Shown: one piece after another, positions 32,262 to 64,000 of the stretch
How the letters are laid out: every line of letters starts with the position of its first letter
Position numbering within the stretch: position 1 is the first letter of the stretch
Assembly (NCBI GenBank): GCA_009746045.1
Contig: RPFO01000175.1
Location: 4,261,794-4,325,793 of the forward strand
Origin: Mesostigma viride
Taxonomy: Eukaryota > Streptophyta > Mesostigmatophyceae > Mesostigmatales > Mesostigmataceae
Direction: 5' to 3'
DNA length: 64,000 nt
Translations under genes and position numbers: made by a program
The notes under the pieces: generated by a model
The model's input: only the letters and a program-made list of their open reading frames with translations
Told to the model about the DNA's origin: nothing
The model's database searches: none

Positions 32262-34584
32262 TTAAAAATATAATTACTTACAGCAGAGTGAAATCACTCA
32301 AACCAAAGCAAACGCCCAGCTATAAACCTATATACAGAGCCATGTCAAAGCTCTATACTACGATAAGACCAATGGAAACGCCTAACGGGAGGAACCTAAT
32401 AGCCCTGCTGCACCGCAAAATCAGCCCGCGTACGGCGGAGCATGATGTCAGCCATGGCCCGAGTCAGCGCCACCGACAAGCGCTGACGCCAATATGACGT
32501 CCAGGTCCGCGCCGACCATGGGGCCCGCTGGCCCTCCAGGTCCAGCCGGTCCTCCCGGAGCCGGCAACACTCCTTGAAGAAGGCGGAGGTCAGGGGCCCC
32601 ATGGCCCCAAACTCCTCCAGGACAAAGGGCACCACACGATGGTGCCCGACGTCGCCGTAGGCCAGGAGCTTGGCCCGCTCCGCCCGGTCCGCCGTGTAAC
32701 CTGCCGTGAGGGAGGCCCCAGCCACGTGGCTAAGAGCCAAGGGCCGCGCCACCGAAACGTCAATAAGCAGATGCCGGCCACCCCCCTCAAAGTCCAGCAC
32801 CACGATGTCAGGCCGGTGGTTGGGGGAATAGAAGGCAGCGCCATCCGCATCCTCGGACCGGATGTTCGCGTGGGGGAAAACCGACCGAATCATGGCGAGC
32901 ACCACCGTCAGGAGGACAGTGTGCAAATACAAATACCAATTCTGATTCTGTTGGCCCCCCATGCAGGCAAGGTAGTGAGTCCCCGTGGGATCCAGCGGCT
33001 GCCCACAGCTACCACAAGGCCGCCCGGCCGGAACAAGAGGCTGCGGGGCAAATAGCTGGTGCCGGAGCGCCACCGAGTAGTGGCTGGGAGCCAAGGCGAA
33101 TGGGGGGGCCATGGGAAGAGCACGAAGGTACGCCGAGCCCACACTCCGCAAGGAAAGCGAGAACAGCCACGCACGTCCCTGGGCGTTGAGGTCCGCGAAA
33201 AGAGCAATCCAATCAGCCGTGTGCAGAATACCCGCGTAGGTTTTCTGGTGTTTATCGATGACGCGAGCAGGGAATGCGGCGGGAGATTGAACGGAGGCGA
33301 CCGAGGGAGTGCCGCGAGGGAGGTGGCGCTGTACCGCCTGAGCGGCACGGACGGGAGAACAGGCCTGCTGGATCTCAGCATAGGCCTCCTGGATGGCGGT
33401 GACGAAGGGCAAAGGGCTGCTGGGGTCCAGGAGGTCAGGCGCTGCCGTTGCCAAAAGGGGCAGGAGCCGGCAGCTTTCCGCCCACGACTGAGCGACGGAG
33501 CCCAAAAATGCTGCCGGGGCCAGCCGGGCGGCACGAGTCAGACCGCAGCCACCCATCCGTGCAGGCAGGGAGGCAATGCGAATAGCATGTGGCGGGAGGT
33601 CGGGGCCCGGGACCAGCTGCGCCAAGGCCGACTGGATGCGTTCGTCGTGGCCCTCGGCAGCCAGCCGGACCTGAGCCGGAAGAGCGCCCCGGAGCCAGTG
33701 AACGACGCGAGGGTGAGCGCAAAACCACAGAAGCAGACCCTTGGTCTGCGAATCATGAAGGCGCGCAATCAAGGGCAGTACCTCAGTGCGTGCCTCGAGG
33801 GCGGCCCGCAGCGCATCGATGACAAACGCGGGGTCGCCAACCGGAACGCCGAGGACATCCAACCCATGGAGGCGCTCGTCCCGGCCCAAGAGCTGGGGCG
33901 GAAAGCCGGAGCAATCACCTTGGGGCGAGTACACCGCGCACTTGGCCAGGGTCAACTGGAGGTTGATATCGGCCACCGCGGTCTGCAGTGCCAGCAGAGC
34001 CGCGGTGGTGTCCGGCACAGGGCCCAGAAGGTAGATATCATCCAAGTAGGCCTGAATAGCGACCGCCGGGTGGGCAGCATGGACCGCTTGGAGGCAACCC
34101 TGGAGGGGGGCGGCAAAGTACAGGGGTCCCAGGGGGTCCCCTTGCTGGGTGCCCGACCGCGACAGCAGGCCGCCGCGAGTGCCGTCCTCCATGATGTGAA
34201 CAAGTTGGCCGGGCTGGCCGTAGCACACGGCTGTCCAAGCGTACAAGTCCTCGAAGGACTCCATGACGGCCGCAAACATGCTGGCGCGGGACAGACTGTT
34301 GAACGCGTTGTGGCAGTCGACCTTGACGACAGCGTGGGTGGGGTGGGCCTCGAGGTAGGCCTGCACCGAATGGATGAGGATATCCGCCCCGCCTGGAGTC
34401 GTCACCCCCAGCTGGGCCGCCACCGAGGTCTCACCCGCTGCGAGGGGCGGGCAGAAAAAGGCACGGAGCTCGGGCGCCTTTTGGCGGCAGATCACTTTGC
34501 CCACGAGCTTGCGGAGCACCTCACCGCAGGCGATCGGGCGCACCTTGCCCTCGGGGGGGGGCAAGACACCCTTGAGCAGAGCGA
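32262..34584 (-). mobile_element. 5'-truncated LINE copy in inverted orientation (RT + endonuclease, frame intact)
   Basis: This is the mirror of 37226–39551. The frame from the truncation point (GCTCTGCTCAAG, about 34584) to the stop at 32396 is uninterrupted, and the C tract at 34553–34561 has nine bases, the in-frame number. It encodes RT from the KVRPIACGEVLRK block through SGTQQGDPLG, AYLDDIYLLG, the zinc box CGSCGQPLDPTGTHYLAC and the nuclease RPDIVVLDF...HLLIDVSVARP. The protein lacks the N-terminal RING and zinc-finger part, so this is a dead-on-arrival copy. Confidence 0.93.
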
Positions 34585-34837
34585 TGCAGATATATATGCA
34601 GATATATATGTGAAGTGAGATCAGGCATGGTTGTCGACAACTATGCCTGGACGCATGGCGATCCAACGTACGCCGTGGAGGGACTAGGGTAGTTGTCTGA
34701 TCGAGAGGAAAGACGCGATCGAAGGCCGCGGGAGCCGCGAGGCTATCTCTAGGTAGACCTGCATGGAGGGATCGAGATCGACAGAGCCGGTAACAAGAAA
34801 GGTTGATAGGGAAAACACTCGTACACACACACACACA

Positions 34838-34922
34838 CCATGCACCACCACCACCACCACCACCACCACCACCACCACCACCACCACCACCACCACCACC
34901 ACCACCACCACCACCACCACCA
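34838..34922. repeat. (CAC)n microsatellite
   Basis: About 28 CAC triplets follow an (AC)n run at 34822–34837. It generates spurious poly-His and poly-Val frames. Confidence 0.97.
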
Positions 34923-35045
34923 CGACCAACACAAACAACCAAAACTAAGAAGGACAAGATCGAGGGAACGCATATACACACATACAGGTTGTCTCCTTAC
35001 AGGTTGTCTCCTTGATACACGAAGGGGCTACTAAAAGAATATGTA

Positions 35046-38000
35046 AGGAGTATATACATTACAAATACCGGTGACGGCCTCGACTCTTTGGGGGTATGTC
35101 TTGGAAGGATATCACGCCGGCTGCCGGCTGCCGTGGCATCTCCCGGCCGCCCGGCAGGAAGAGCTGCTTTCCCTGGACGAGCGGGTGGGTCAGGAGGTGG
35201 TCGAGTTCGTCACGGCGGTGGCTCGAGACGCACAGGTCTCGGTGCGGGCGGCCTACCTCGCGGGCGGCGCCGACCTGGGCCTCATGTCCCCGCGGCAGCT
35301 TCGCCTCTTCTTGGACGCCCAGGCCCCGCCTCCCGGCCCGGTTGCCAGTGGGGGCTTTCTCATCACCTCCCTCAGCCTGGCGCAGGCCGCCATGCTGCGC
35401 GTGGAGTTCGGGGCCCCCATCGCGGTTCAGGGCGGCCAGGCCATCTTGGTGGACTCGGCCGGGCGCGCCCAGCCCCTAACCGCGGGGACGCCTGTTTCTG
35501 CCTTCCTCCACGACATCCTGGAGTTGGCAGGCATCCCGCACGAATGGCACCCCGCGGCTGACCAACCGGTCGGCATCCTCTCGCGCGCCCAGATTGCTGC
35601 TCTCCCGGGTTGCTGGGAGGCCGGCTGGGACCCGCCCCCCCCTCATGTCCGGTCCCTTCTGGAGGGGGACGACCCCGAGTCGGGCTCCTGTGCCATCTGC
35701 CTTGAGCCCTTCCGGCCGGGGGATGGCTTGTGTCGCCTGCCCGCGTGCGGCCACACATTCCATCAAGCGTGCATCGCGCGCAGCTTGCTCCACTCCGTGC
35801 CGCGCTGCCCGTTGTGCCGGGCTGTTGTGCCGCCCCCTGGGACTGCGCTTCCTCTCGGCCCGCCCCCGGTCTCGCTGGGTCCCCTGCCGGGTCCCCACCG
35901 GGCCCCGGGGCCAGCTGCCTCCCCGACCCCTCGGCCGCCGCCCCCGGCCTCGTTGCCGGGGCCTGGGGTGGTCGCGGGCGCGCTGGCGAGTCCCCCTGGG
36001 AGGGGCGCCGGCGTTCTCGATCCCCCTCCGCTGGGGGTCTCCCCGGTGGGCACTGCCTCCTCCGTGGCCCCGGCGGGCATGCCGGGCGCTGGTCGGGTCG
36101 TGGTGCGCGCGCCTGCCGGCCCGGCTGGGGAGACGCCGCAGGCCCCACGTCCTGCCTTTGCTGGCGCCGCTCCCCGCCACTCAGCGCCCGCCGACGGCCT
36201 TCACCGGTGTGCCGTGCTGCTTCCCACGGGGTCCCCGTGTGCTGGTGTGTTCCACAACCGTAACCTCCTCTGCCAGCACCTTCGCGCTGTGCACCCCGAT
36301 CTCGGCGCGGCGGATCTGCAGGCCATGAGCTGTTACCGGTGCCCGGAAGCTCACTGCCAGCGGGTGTACTCCATTCACGGGCGCGCTCAGCACGCGCGCG
36401 CCTGTGTTGCTCAACGGCCCCTCAACCGGCCAGCAGTCCCGGCCCCCTCCCCCCCTCCCGCCTCGGCTCCCACCGGCTCCCAGCCCCCGCCGCCCGACTA
36501 CTCGGCCAGTTGGCGTTGGCTTGACACGGTTCCCTGGGATGCATGCGCCATCAACCCGACGTCTACCCTGACCGACCTCCCCCACCGCGCGCGTAGCCTT
36601 TTCGCGCAATGTGCAATCGTTTCTCTCCGGCGCATGCACGCCGCTCCGGACGACCCGCTGGGCTTTAAACTGCACATGGTGACCCCCCGCCTGCTCCTCA
36701 CCCCTCTCGGGCGTGGTGTGCGCGGCCTCCAGGGTGCGGTTATTGCCCGTTGCCGACGCTTTCTGCAGGGGGACTGGGAGGGGCTGTTTGGCGTGCCGCC
36801 CCCGCGCACGGCCCGGCTGTCGGGGGAGGTCAACTTCGAGCGGGTGGCCGCCGACGTCATCCGCCTCGTCCGCGAGGGGCAGCTCAGCCGGGCCATGACC
36901 CGCTTGGAAATGGCCAAGCTGGCCCCCGCCAATGCGGCTACCCTGGCGGCCTTGGAGGCTCTTCACCCTGCGGAGCCCGGATTCCAGCTGCCCGTGCCGG
37001 ACCCCCTGCCGGCCCCCCTCCGGCTGGACCGCGACTGCTTCCTGGAGGTGATGCGTGCGGTCCCGCGGGCTTCCTCTACCGGGCCGTCGGGCTGGCGCTA
37101 CGAGCACTTGGAGGTCCTGGTGGGGCATGGGGGCGAGGACATTCTCTTTGACACCCTCATTGACCTGGCGGCTGGTCGCGTTCCTCCCGCTGCGCGCGAG
37201 TGGTTAGCGGGCGCTCGCCTCCTCGCTCTGCTCAAGGGTGTCTTGCCCCCCCCGAGGGCAAGGTGCGCCCGATCGCCTGCGGTGAGGTGCTCCGCAAGCT
37301 CGTGGGCAAAGTGATCTGCCGCCAAAAGGCGCCCGAGCTCCGTGCCTTTTTCTGCCCGCCCCTCGCAGCGGGTGAGACCTCGGTGGCGGCCCAGCTGGGG
37401 GTGACGACTCCAGGCGGGGCGGATATCCTCATCCATTCGGTGCAGGCCTACCTCGAGGCCCACCCCACCCACGCTGTCGTCAAGGTCGACTGCCACAACG
37501 CGTTCAACAGTCTGTCCCGCGCCAGCATGTTTGCGGCCGTCATGGAGTCCTTCGAGGACTTGTACGCTTGGACAGCCGTGTGCTACGGCCAGCCCGGCCA
37601 ACTGGTTCACATCATGGAGGACGGCACTCGCGGCGGCCTGCTGTCGCGGTCGGGCACCCAGCAAGGGGACCCCCTGGGACCCCTGTACTTTGCCGCCCCC
37701 CTCCAGGGTTGCCTCCAAGCGGTCCATGCTGCCCACCCGGCGGTCGCTATTCAGGCCTACTTGGATGATATCTACCTTCTGGGCCCTGTGCCGGACACCA
37801 CCGCGGCTCTGCTGGCACTGCAGACCGCGGTGGCCGACATCAACCTCCAGTTGACCCTTGCCAAGTGCGCGGTGTACTCGCCCCAAGGTGATTGCTCCGG
37901 CTTTCCGCCCCAGCTCTTGGGCCGGGACGAGCGCCTCCATGGGTTGGATGTCCTCGGCGTTCCGGTTGGCGACCCCGCGTTTGTCATCGATGCTCTGCGG

Positions 38001-39551
38001 GCCGCCCTCGAGGCACGCACTGAGGTACTGCCCTTGATTGCGCGCCTTCATGATTCGCAGACCAAGGGTCTGCTTCTGTGGTTTTGCGCTCACCCTCGCG
38101 TCGTTCACTGGCTCCGGGGCGCTCTTCCGGCTCAGGTCCGGCTGGCCGCCGAGGGCCACGACGAACGCATCCAGTCGGCCTTGGCGCAGCTGGTCCCGGG
38201 CCCCGACCTCCCGCCACATGCTATTCGCATTGCCTCCCTGCCTGCACGGATGGGTGGCTGCGGTCTGACTCGTGCCGCCCGGCTGGCCCCAGCAGCATTT
38301 TTGGGCTCCGTCGCTCAGTCGTGGGCGGAAAGCTGCCGGCTCCTGCCCCTTTTGGCAACGGCAGCGCCTGACCTCCTGGACCCCAGCAGCCCTTTGCCCT
38401 TCGTCACCGCCATCCAGGAGGCCTATGCTGAGATCCAGCAGGCCTGTTCTCCCGTCCGTGCCGCTCAGGCGGTACAGCGCCACCTCCCTCGCGGCACTCC
38501 CTCGGTCGCCTCCGTTCAATCTCCCGCCGCATTCCCTGCTCGCGTCATCGATAAACACCAGAAAACCTACGCGGGTATTCTGCACACGGCTGATTGGATT
38601 GCTCTTTTCGCGGACCTCAACGCCCAGGGACGTGCGTGGCTGTTCTCGCTTTCCTTGCGGAGTGTGGGCTCGGCGTACCTTCGTGCTCTTCCCATGGCCC
38701 CCCCATTCGCCTTGGCTCCCAGCCACTACTCGGTGGCGCTCCGGCACCAGCTATTTGCCCCGCAGCCTCTTGTTCCGGCCGGGCGGCCTTGTGGTAGCTG
38801 TGGGCAGCCGCTGGATCCCACGGGGACTCACTACCTTGCCTGCATGGGGGGCCAACAGAATCAGAATTGGTATTTGTATTTGCACACTGTCCTCCTGACG
38901 GTGGTGCTCGCCATGATTCGGTCGGTTTTCCCCCACGCGAACATCCGGTCCGAGGATGCGGATGGCGCTGCCTTCTATTCCCCCAACCACCGGCCTGACA
39001 TCGTGGTGCTGGACTTTGAGGGGGGTGGCCGGCATCTGCTTATTGACGTTTCGGTGGCGCGGCCCTTGGCTCTTAGCCACGTGGCTGGGGCCTCCCTCAC
39101 GGCAGGTTACACGGCGGACCGGGCGGAGCGGGCCAAGCTCCTGGCCTACGGCGACGTCGGGCACCATCGTGTGGTGCCCTTTGTCCTGGAGGAGTTTGGG
39201 GCCATGGGGCCCCTGACCTCCGCCTTCTTCAAGGAGTGTTGCCGGCTCCGGGAGGACCGGCTGGACCTGGAGGGCCAGCGGGCCCCATGGTCGGCGCGGA
39301 CCTGGACGTCATATTGGCGTCAGCGCTTGTCGGTGGCGCTGACTCGGGCCATGGCTGACATCATGCTCCGCCGTACGCGGGCTGATTTTGCGGTGCAGCA
39401 GGGCTATTAGGTTCCTCCCGTTAGTAGGCGTTTCCATTGGTCTTATCGTAGTATAGAGCTTTGACATGGCTCTGTATATAGGTTTCTAGCTGGGCGTTTG
39501 TTTTGGTTTGAGTGATTTCACTCTGCTGTAAGTAATTATATTTTTAAAATA
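35046..39551 (+). mobile_element. Near-full-length RLE-type non-LTR retrotransposon with RING finger
   Basis: The longest copy of the family in the window. It has one long frame (35071–39410, broken once by a 1-base loss), a 140-bp 3' UTR with TGTAA, and an AT-rich tail (ATTATATTTTTAAAATA). The true 5' end is unclear; no other copy extends further. The related copies at 29449, 32262 and 31634 show the family is, or recently was, active. Confidence 0.92.
35071..39410 (+). pseudogene. LINE polyprotein: unknown N-domain–RING-H2–zinc fingers–RT–restriction-like endonuclease
   Basis: No good ATG opens the frame; it is open from about 35046 and the first in-frame ATG is near 35284. Residues about 1–200 are unrecognised. 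A RING-H2 finger spans about 207–252 (CAIC...CRLPACGHTFHQAC...CPLC, all eight ligands present). Two Cys/His fingers follow at about 379–446 (C...C...H...H types). RT occupies about 650–1100 with GPSGWRYEHL, VKVDCHNAFNSL, QQGDPLGP and AYLDDIY. The C-terminus has CGSCGQPLDPTGTHYLAC and RPDIVVLDF...LLIDVSVARP, the CCHC box and PD–D core of restriction-like endonucleases of R2/NeSL-type LINEs. The tract at 37246–37253 has eight C where the inverted copy has nine, so one base is missing and RT is out of frame. Confidence 0.9.
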
Positions 39552-39740
39552 TACATTACAAAGGGAGAAAGAAAAAAGAGAAAGAAAGACAGAAAATAGA
39601 AGAGAAAATTTAAAAGGTAATAATACGAACAATAATAAATAAAGACAAAGTAAAGAGTAATAACAATAACAAAAACAAAGTTGGAATAAAGGAAGGTTAT
39701 TGCTGGGATCCTTAACGAGCGTGGGCACGGCGGGGTTAGC
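39552..39740. other. Purine-rich spacer after the LINE
   Basis: A/G-rich, low-complexity sequence (AAAGAAAG, AATAATA motifs) between the LINE tail and the next LINE fragment. Confidence 0.5.
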
Positions 39741-40641
39741 ACGGGTTACCGCCTGGCTGACCTGATTTATGCCGACGACACCACCCTCATCGCGCGCCCC
39801 GAGCACATTCAGACCTGGCTGGACTGTCTGGGCCTGGAGGCGAGGGCGGTGGGGTTGGAGATTAGTGTCAAAACTGAGGCGATGGTGATTGGGGCCTCCA
39901 GTCGTCCCCCGCTGCCGCGCCTGCTCGACGGGACGGAGGTCCCATTCCGCGACCGCTTCAAGCTGTTGGGGAGTTGGCTTCCTGACACTGCCGACGATGT
40001 GGACACACGCATCGGCCTTTCCTGGGCCAAGCTCCGTTCGCTCAACACCTACTGGCGCTCCAAGGGCCTGGACGAGCACCGCAAGCGCATGCTTTTCAAG
40101 GTCCTCGTCCTCACGGTGCTCACGTATGGCGCCGAGGCATGGACACTCACGGCAACACTGGCAGCCAAGCTAGACGGCACGGTAACCCGGATGCTCCGAC
40201 AGGTCCTGAATGTCGGGTTTTCGCAGCGTAGGTCATTAGAGTCTTTGTATCACGGTATGCCCCGTATTTCGGATGAGATTATTAGGCAGCGTAGGATAGC
40301 ATTTGTAGGACATCTTGCTCGCACCAGCCAGGTCGACACCGCCCTCGGTCTGGCCGGTCCCCAGCGGCTCGGCCAACCAGCCAGGGCGGCATATTTTGAC
40401 CTGGCCTGGCCCCAAGAACATTCCTAAAAAGGTAGGGAAACATGCCATGACCTATACCCAGATGTTGCTGGACGACCTACTAGTGGTCCCAGCCCAGTTT
40501 GAGTACCGCATCCACTCTCTCTCCCGTCTTTGGACTGCCATGCAGGACAAGACGCGGTGGAAGAAGATTGTCAAGGCGCACACGCCAGCCCCTGTGGGCA
40601 AGCCGCCTCCCCCCAAAAGGAGGAGCCGTTTTGATGAGTAG
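39741..40641 (+). pseudogene. Fragment of a second LINE type (RT palm to C-terminus)
   Basis: The frame reads LADLIYADDTTLIARP, the YADD catalytic box, then RT thumb-like sequence (FKLLGSWLPDTADDVDTRIGLSWAKL), and the conserved tail of APE-type LINE reverse transcriptases (LTYGAEAWTL, RISDEIIRQRRIAFVGHLAR). It stops at 40427. The neighbouring frame continues the same protein (PKKVGKHAMTYTQMLLDDL...) to 40641, so a frameshift lies near 40400–40420. The 5' two-thirds are missing. Unrelated in sequence to the RING-bearing LINE beside it. Confidence 0.82.
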
Positions 40642-41194
40642 CGTAGATAGGCTTTTCTAGACTAGATATAGCTTAGAGTTAGGTTAGTTCGATTACGTAC
40701 GCGGCTTCCTCCACACCACCCATCCAACCTGGAATCTGTGCTACATGATCTCCCAATGGAGACATGTTATAATTTAATTTAATTTTTAATTGCTGGGATG
40801 TGGTGAGGCACAGGCGATGTTGGAGTATGGGTCAGGAGTTCGATTTCGATGTGATGAAGGCGAGGTGCGGTCAAGACATAGGCTTCGATTCAAGGCGCAA
40901 GCAATGGCCACGATGAGCCATGGATGATCTATTGCAATCACGTACATGCCAATGTGTCGATAAATTTGCATACATAATTATACAGCCTTGTTAGCATTGG
41001 CTTTGTTTATTTTAATTTTACGCGGGTGCCTTTACTCTGATGTACAAAGTAACTCTATTTTTAAAAACATAATTATGAATGATGATATGTACATCCTAGT
41101 CAAGTTCAGAGCAAAGCATGTGTTCTGTATATCAAGGAGACAACCAGCATGTGTTCTGTATAACTTCTAGGCTGTCGATTGGACCACTTGACAA
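40642..41194. other. Unassigned intergenic sequence
   Basis: AT-rich. TGTGTTCTGTAT occurs twice (about 41119 and 41151). No gene recognised. Confidence 0.4.
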
Positions 41195-41497
41195 TACCGT
41201 AGTGGCTCTTATATCAGTACGCCTAATTATGTACGAATCGACCCCGTACAGGCCGAAAAAAAACCTCCTTCCGGCCTCGTACATCCCAAGATATCACCCT
41301 CAGATTCTACGATATACTTATTAGGGGCATCCATATGTTGTCCCTAGGGTACTGCCTCCCAAATATACCTACGATATACCCTTACGATATACCTACGTAC
41401 ACTAAGAAAAAATCCCCAAAACCCCGTACGCGTAACAAAAATCGCTAAAAGCCCTCGTACGATAATTAAGCGTACACATATAAGAGCCACTACGGTA
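41195..41497. mobile_element. Mariner-like MITE
   Basis: A 303-bp segment bounded by TA, with inverted ends TACCGTAGTGGCTCTTATAT and its complement at 41478–41497; a looser inverted similarity (TACGCCTAATTATGTACG versus CGTACGATAATTAAGCGTA) extends inward. TA at both edges fits a Tc1/mariner target duplication. No coding capacity. Confidence 0.7.
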
Positions 41498-41689
41498 GTC
41501 GGCGATCATTAGGAAAATACAAGTGGGTTCTTGCAATATCATATATCCAGGTCTGCTCCCCAGTGGTGTACATATCTGACTAATGTGGACGGCACGCTTA
41601 CTTCCATACATGCAGGAAAGTGGAACTCTAGGTTCTACGAGCTATGTCTGCATGCATCAAGATGTGTCTTATGGCACCCACAGGGGCAC

Positions 41690-41900
41690 ATGGGTCTTAT
41701 TGCACCCACAGATTGCCGGATATCATTAGCGTGTCCGTTTAGCTAGCGCGCCCAAATACAGCTGTGGCATGCCTTTGGCATGAAGGAGACTGGGGGTCTC
41801 TGCCCTTTCTGCTGTTGTGCACACACAGGCATTAAAAGCACTTCGGTGCTCCGTGACTCCCCAACGGGAGCACGTGTTTAATTAATTAATTAATTAATCA
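41690..41900 (-). repeat. Short dispersed repeat X, copy 2 (inverted)
   Basis: Inverted match to 31090–31315, ending in five TTAA units (about 41878–41898). Confidence 0.7.
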
Positions 41901-41942
41901 AGATGTGTTGATGGCCATGAAGCAAGCCGTGCCAGCTGCACG

Positions 41943-46673
<4,731 letters not shown>

Positions 46674-47476
46674 GTGAAATTCTACCAGAGAACAAATGAA
46701 GGCCACCTTGAGCACGCGAGGATATTTTGCGATTCCGAATTTTCGCGATTATGCATTAGAGGGCAAGAAAAAAGGTGACAGTGACAGGTCGTATACAGGT
46801 TCGAGTGGACGATATTGTCCTGACTGGCAACAGCGATTTCTGAAGCAAGGTTCGAATAAATGATTTCCGTGTGCTGCTGACAGCGTCGCTGCGTCCATCA
46901 TTCTCAATATAATCAATAAAAGTAAGATACTAGTACCTCGTAAGTTGTTTGTAAACTAACGACACAACTGGCGACCTAATAATAAATGTTTTTTCTCGAA
47001 TTGAGCTCATGAAAATGGGGCTCTCATGAAAATGGGGCTCTCACGCTCGGGTCCGAAACTGGTTTTTTCAGGTGTACGGACTCTGTCCCAAATTTAATTA
47101 ATACCGTGCTGATCATGAGAACGAGCAGTAAGATACACTGATACAGTAATTTGCAATCACTTTGCATGCAAAAGATTCTAACATCCCAGGGGAGCAGGTA
47201 AGAATGACAGCATCAGTAAACACGCATGCGATTGCCAACAGCCCCACACGTGGCGAGTAACTATCGCGAGCCATAATTCAAAGTAGCTTTGAATATGATT
47301 GTGCCTTGGAATGGCATGTACAGCAGTGGCGGGCCTCACGCATGGTAATTTCCTATTTCTCCTGGTTTCTCCATCTATTAATTTATCATGAGGAATTGAT
47401 TCCAATTAAAGCAGGTGAGTCTATCACACTGTGCATTGCCACGGTAATGGCATTTTAACGATTCGTGGCTCTGGAT
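46674..47476. promoter_or_regulatory. Shared upstream region of two divergent host genes
   Basis: About 0.8 kb lies between the ATG of the - strand helical gene and the ATG of DDL. It is AT-rich and contains a directly repeated block (CTCATGAAAATGGGG at about 47007–47038). No TATA box can be fixed with confidence. Promoter function is inferred from the divergent arrangement only. Confidence 0.4.

Positions 47477-64000
<16,524 letters not shown>

Noticed and set aside
33059-34618. Long antisense ORFs over the LINE (also 37098–38747)
   Set aside because: Shadow frames of the RT/endonuclease gene in GC-rich codons; no recognisable motif.
34684-34981. Poly-His, poly-Val and poly-Trp ORFs
   Set aside because: Translation of the (CAC)n array.

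Overview
The window looks like nuclear DNA of a eukaryotic alga, most likely a green one. This is inference from three observations. A host gene encodes a plant-type, tandem-fused D-alanine–D-alanine ligase with clean GT–AG introns. The LINE 3' tails carry TGTAA, the green-algal poly(A) signal. Introns are long and full of simple repeats. I saw no rRNA, complete tRNA or bacterial operon.

Left part (1–29.1 kb), a nest of mobile DNA. The oldest layer I can trace is a virus- or transposon-like element on the + strand. It has a tyrosine recombinase (12632–12961 continuing at 20978–21190), a fused archaeo-eukaryotic primase + UL9/origin-binding-type SF2 helicase (21393–25230), and two unknown ORFs (27531–27899, 28559–29125). 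It has been broken repeatedly. A Ty3/gypsy chromovirus (window start to about 12628) adjoins and truncates the recombinase. A Ty1/copia element on the - strand (12962–20972) sits in the recombinase with a CGTTT target duplication. A 704-bp triple-palindrome foldback element (22643–23346) sits in the primase-helicase gene with a GTCCC duplication. A second copia element (1500–9960, +) sits in the chromovirus third ORF. In the recombinase, primase-helicase and third-ORF cases, removing the insert and one target copy makes the reading frame continuous, which supports the nesting. Both copia elements share an unusual domain order (gag–integrase–protease–RT–RNase H), an HGDD polymerase box and AGTT...AACT LTR ends.

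Middle part (29.4–41.9 kb), a LINE nest. One near-complete non-LTR retrotransposon with a RING-H2 finger, zinc fingers, RT and a restriction-like endonuclease (35.0–39.55 kb, +) is accompanied by a truncated direct copy (29.4–30.97 kb), a truncated inverted copy (32.26–34.58 kb), a diverged relative (31.6–32.25 kb) and a fragment of a different LINE (39.7–40.64 kb). A mariner-like MITE lies at 41195–41497. A short dispersed repeat brackets the nest in inverted orientation (31.09–31.32 and 41.69–41.90 kb).

Right part (41.9–64 kb), two divergent host genes. A multi-exon, helix-rich gene of uncertain identity runs on the - strand (46673 to 41943). The DDL gene runs on the + strand from 47477 past the window end, with twelve exons visible. 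They cover a transit-peptide-like leader, the complete first ligase domain and the start of the second, consistent with plastid peptidoglycan synthesis. DDL introns hold a 2.5-kb heptamer array, an 83-bp satellite and several mini- and microsatellites. Several introns begin with decayed copies of the preceding exon end and its splice donor.
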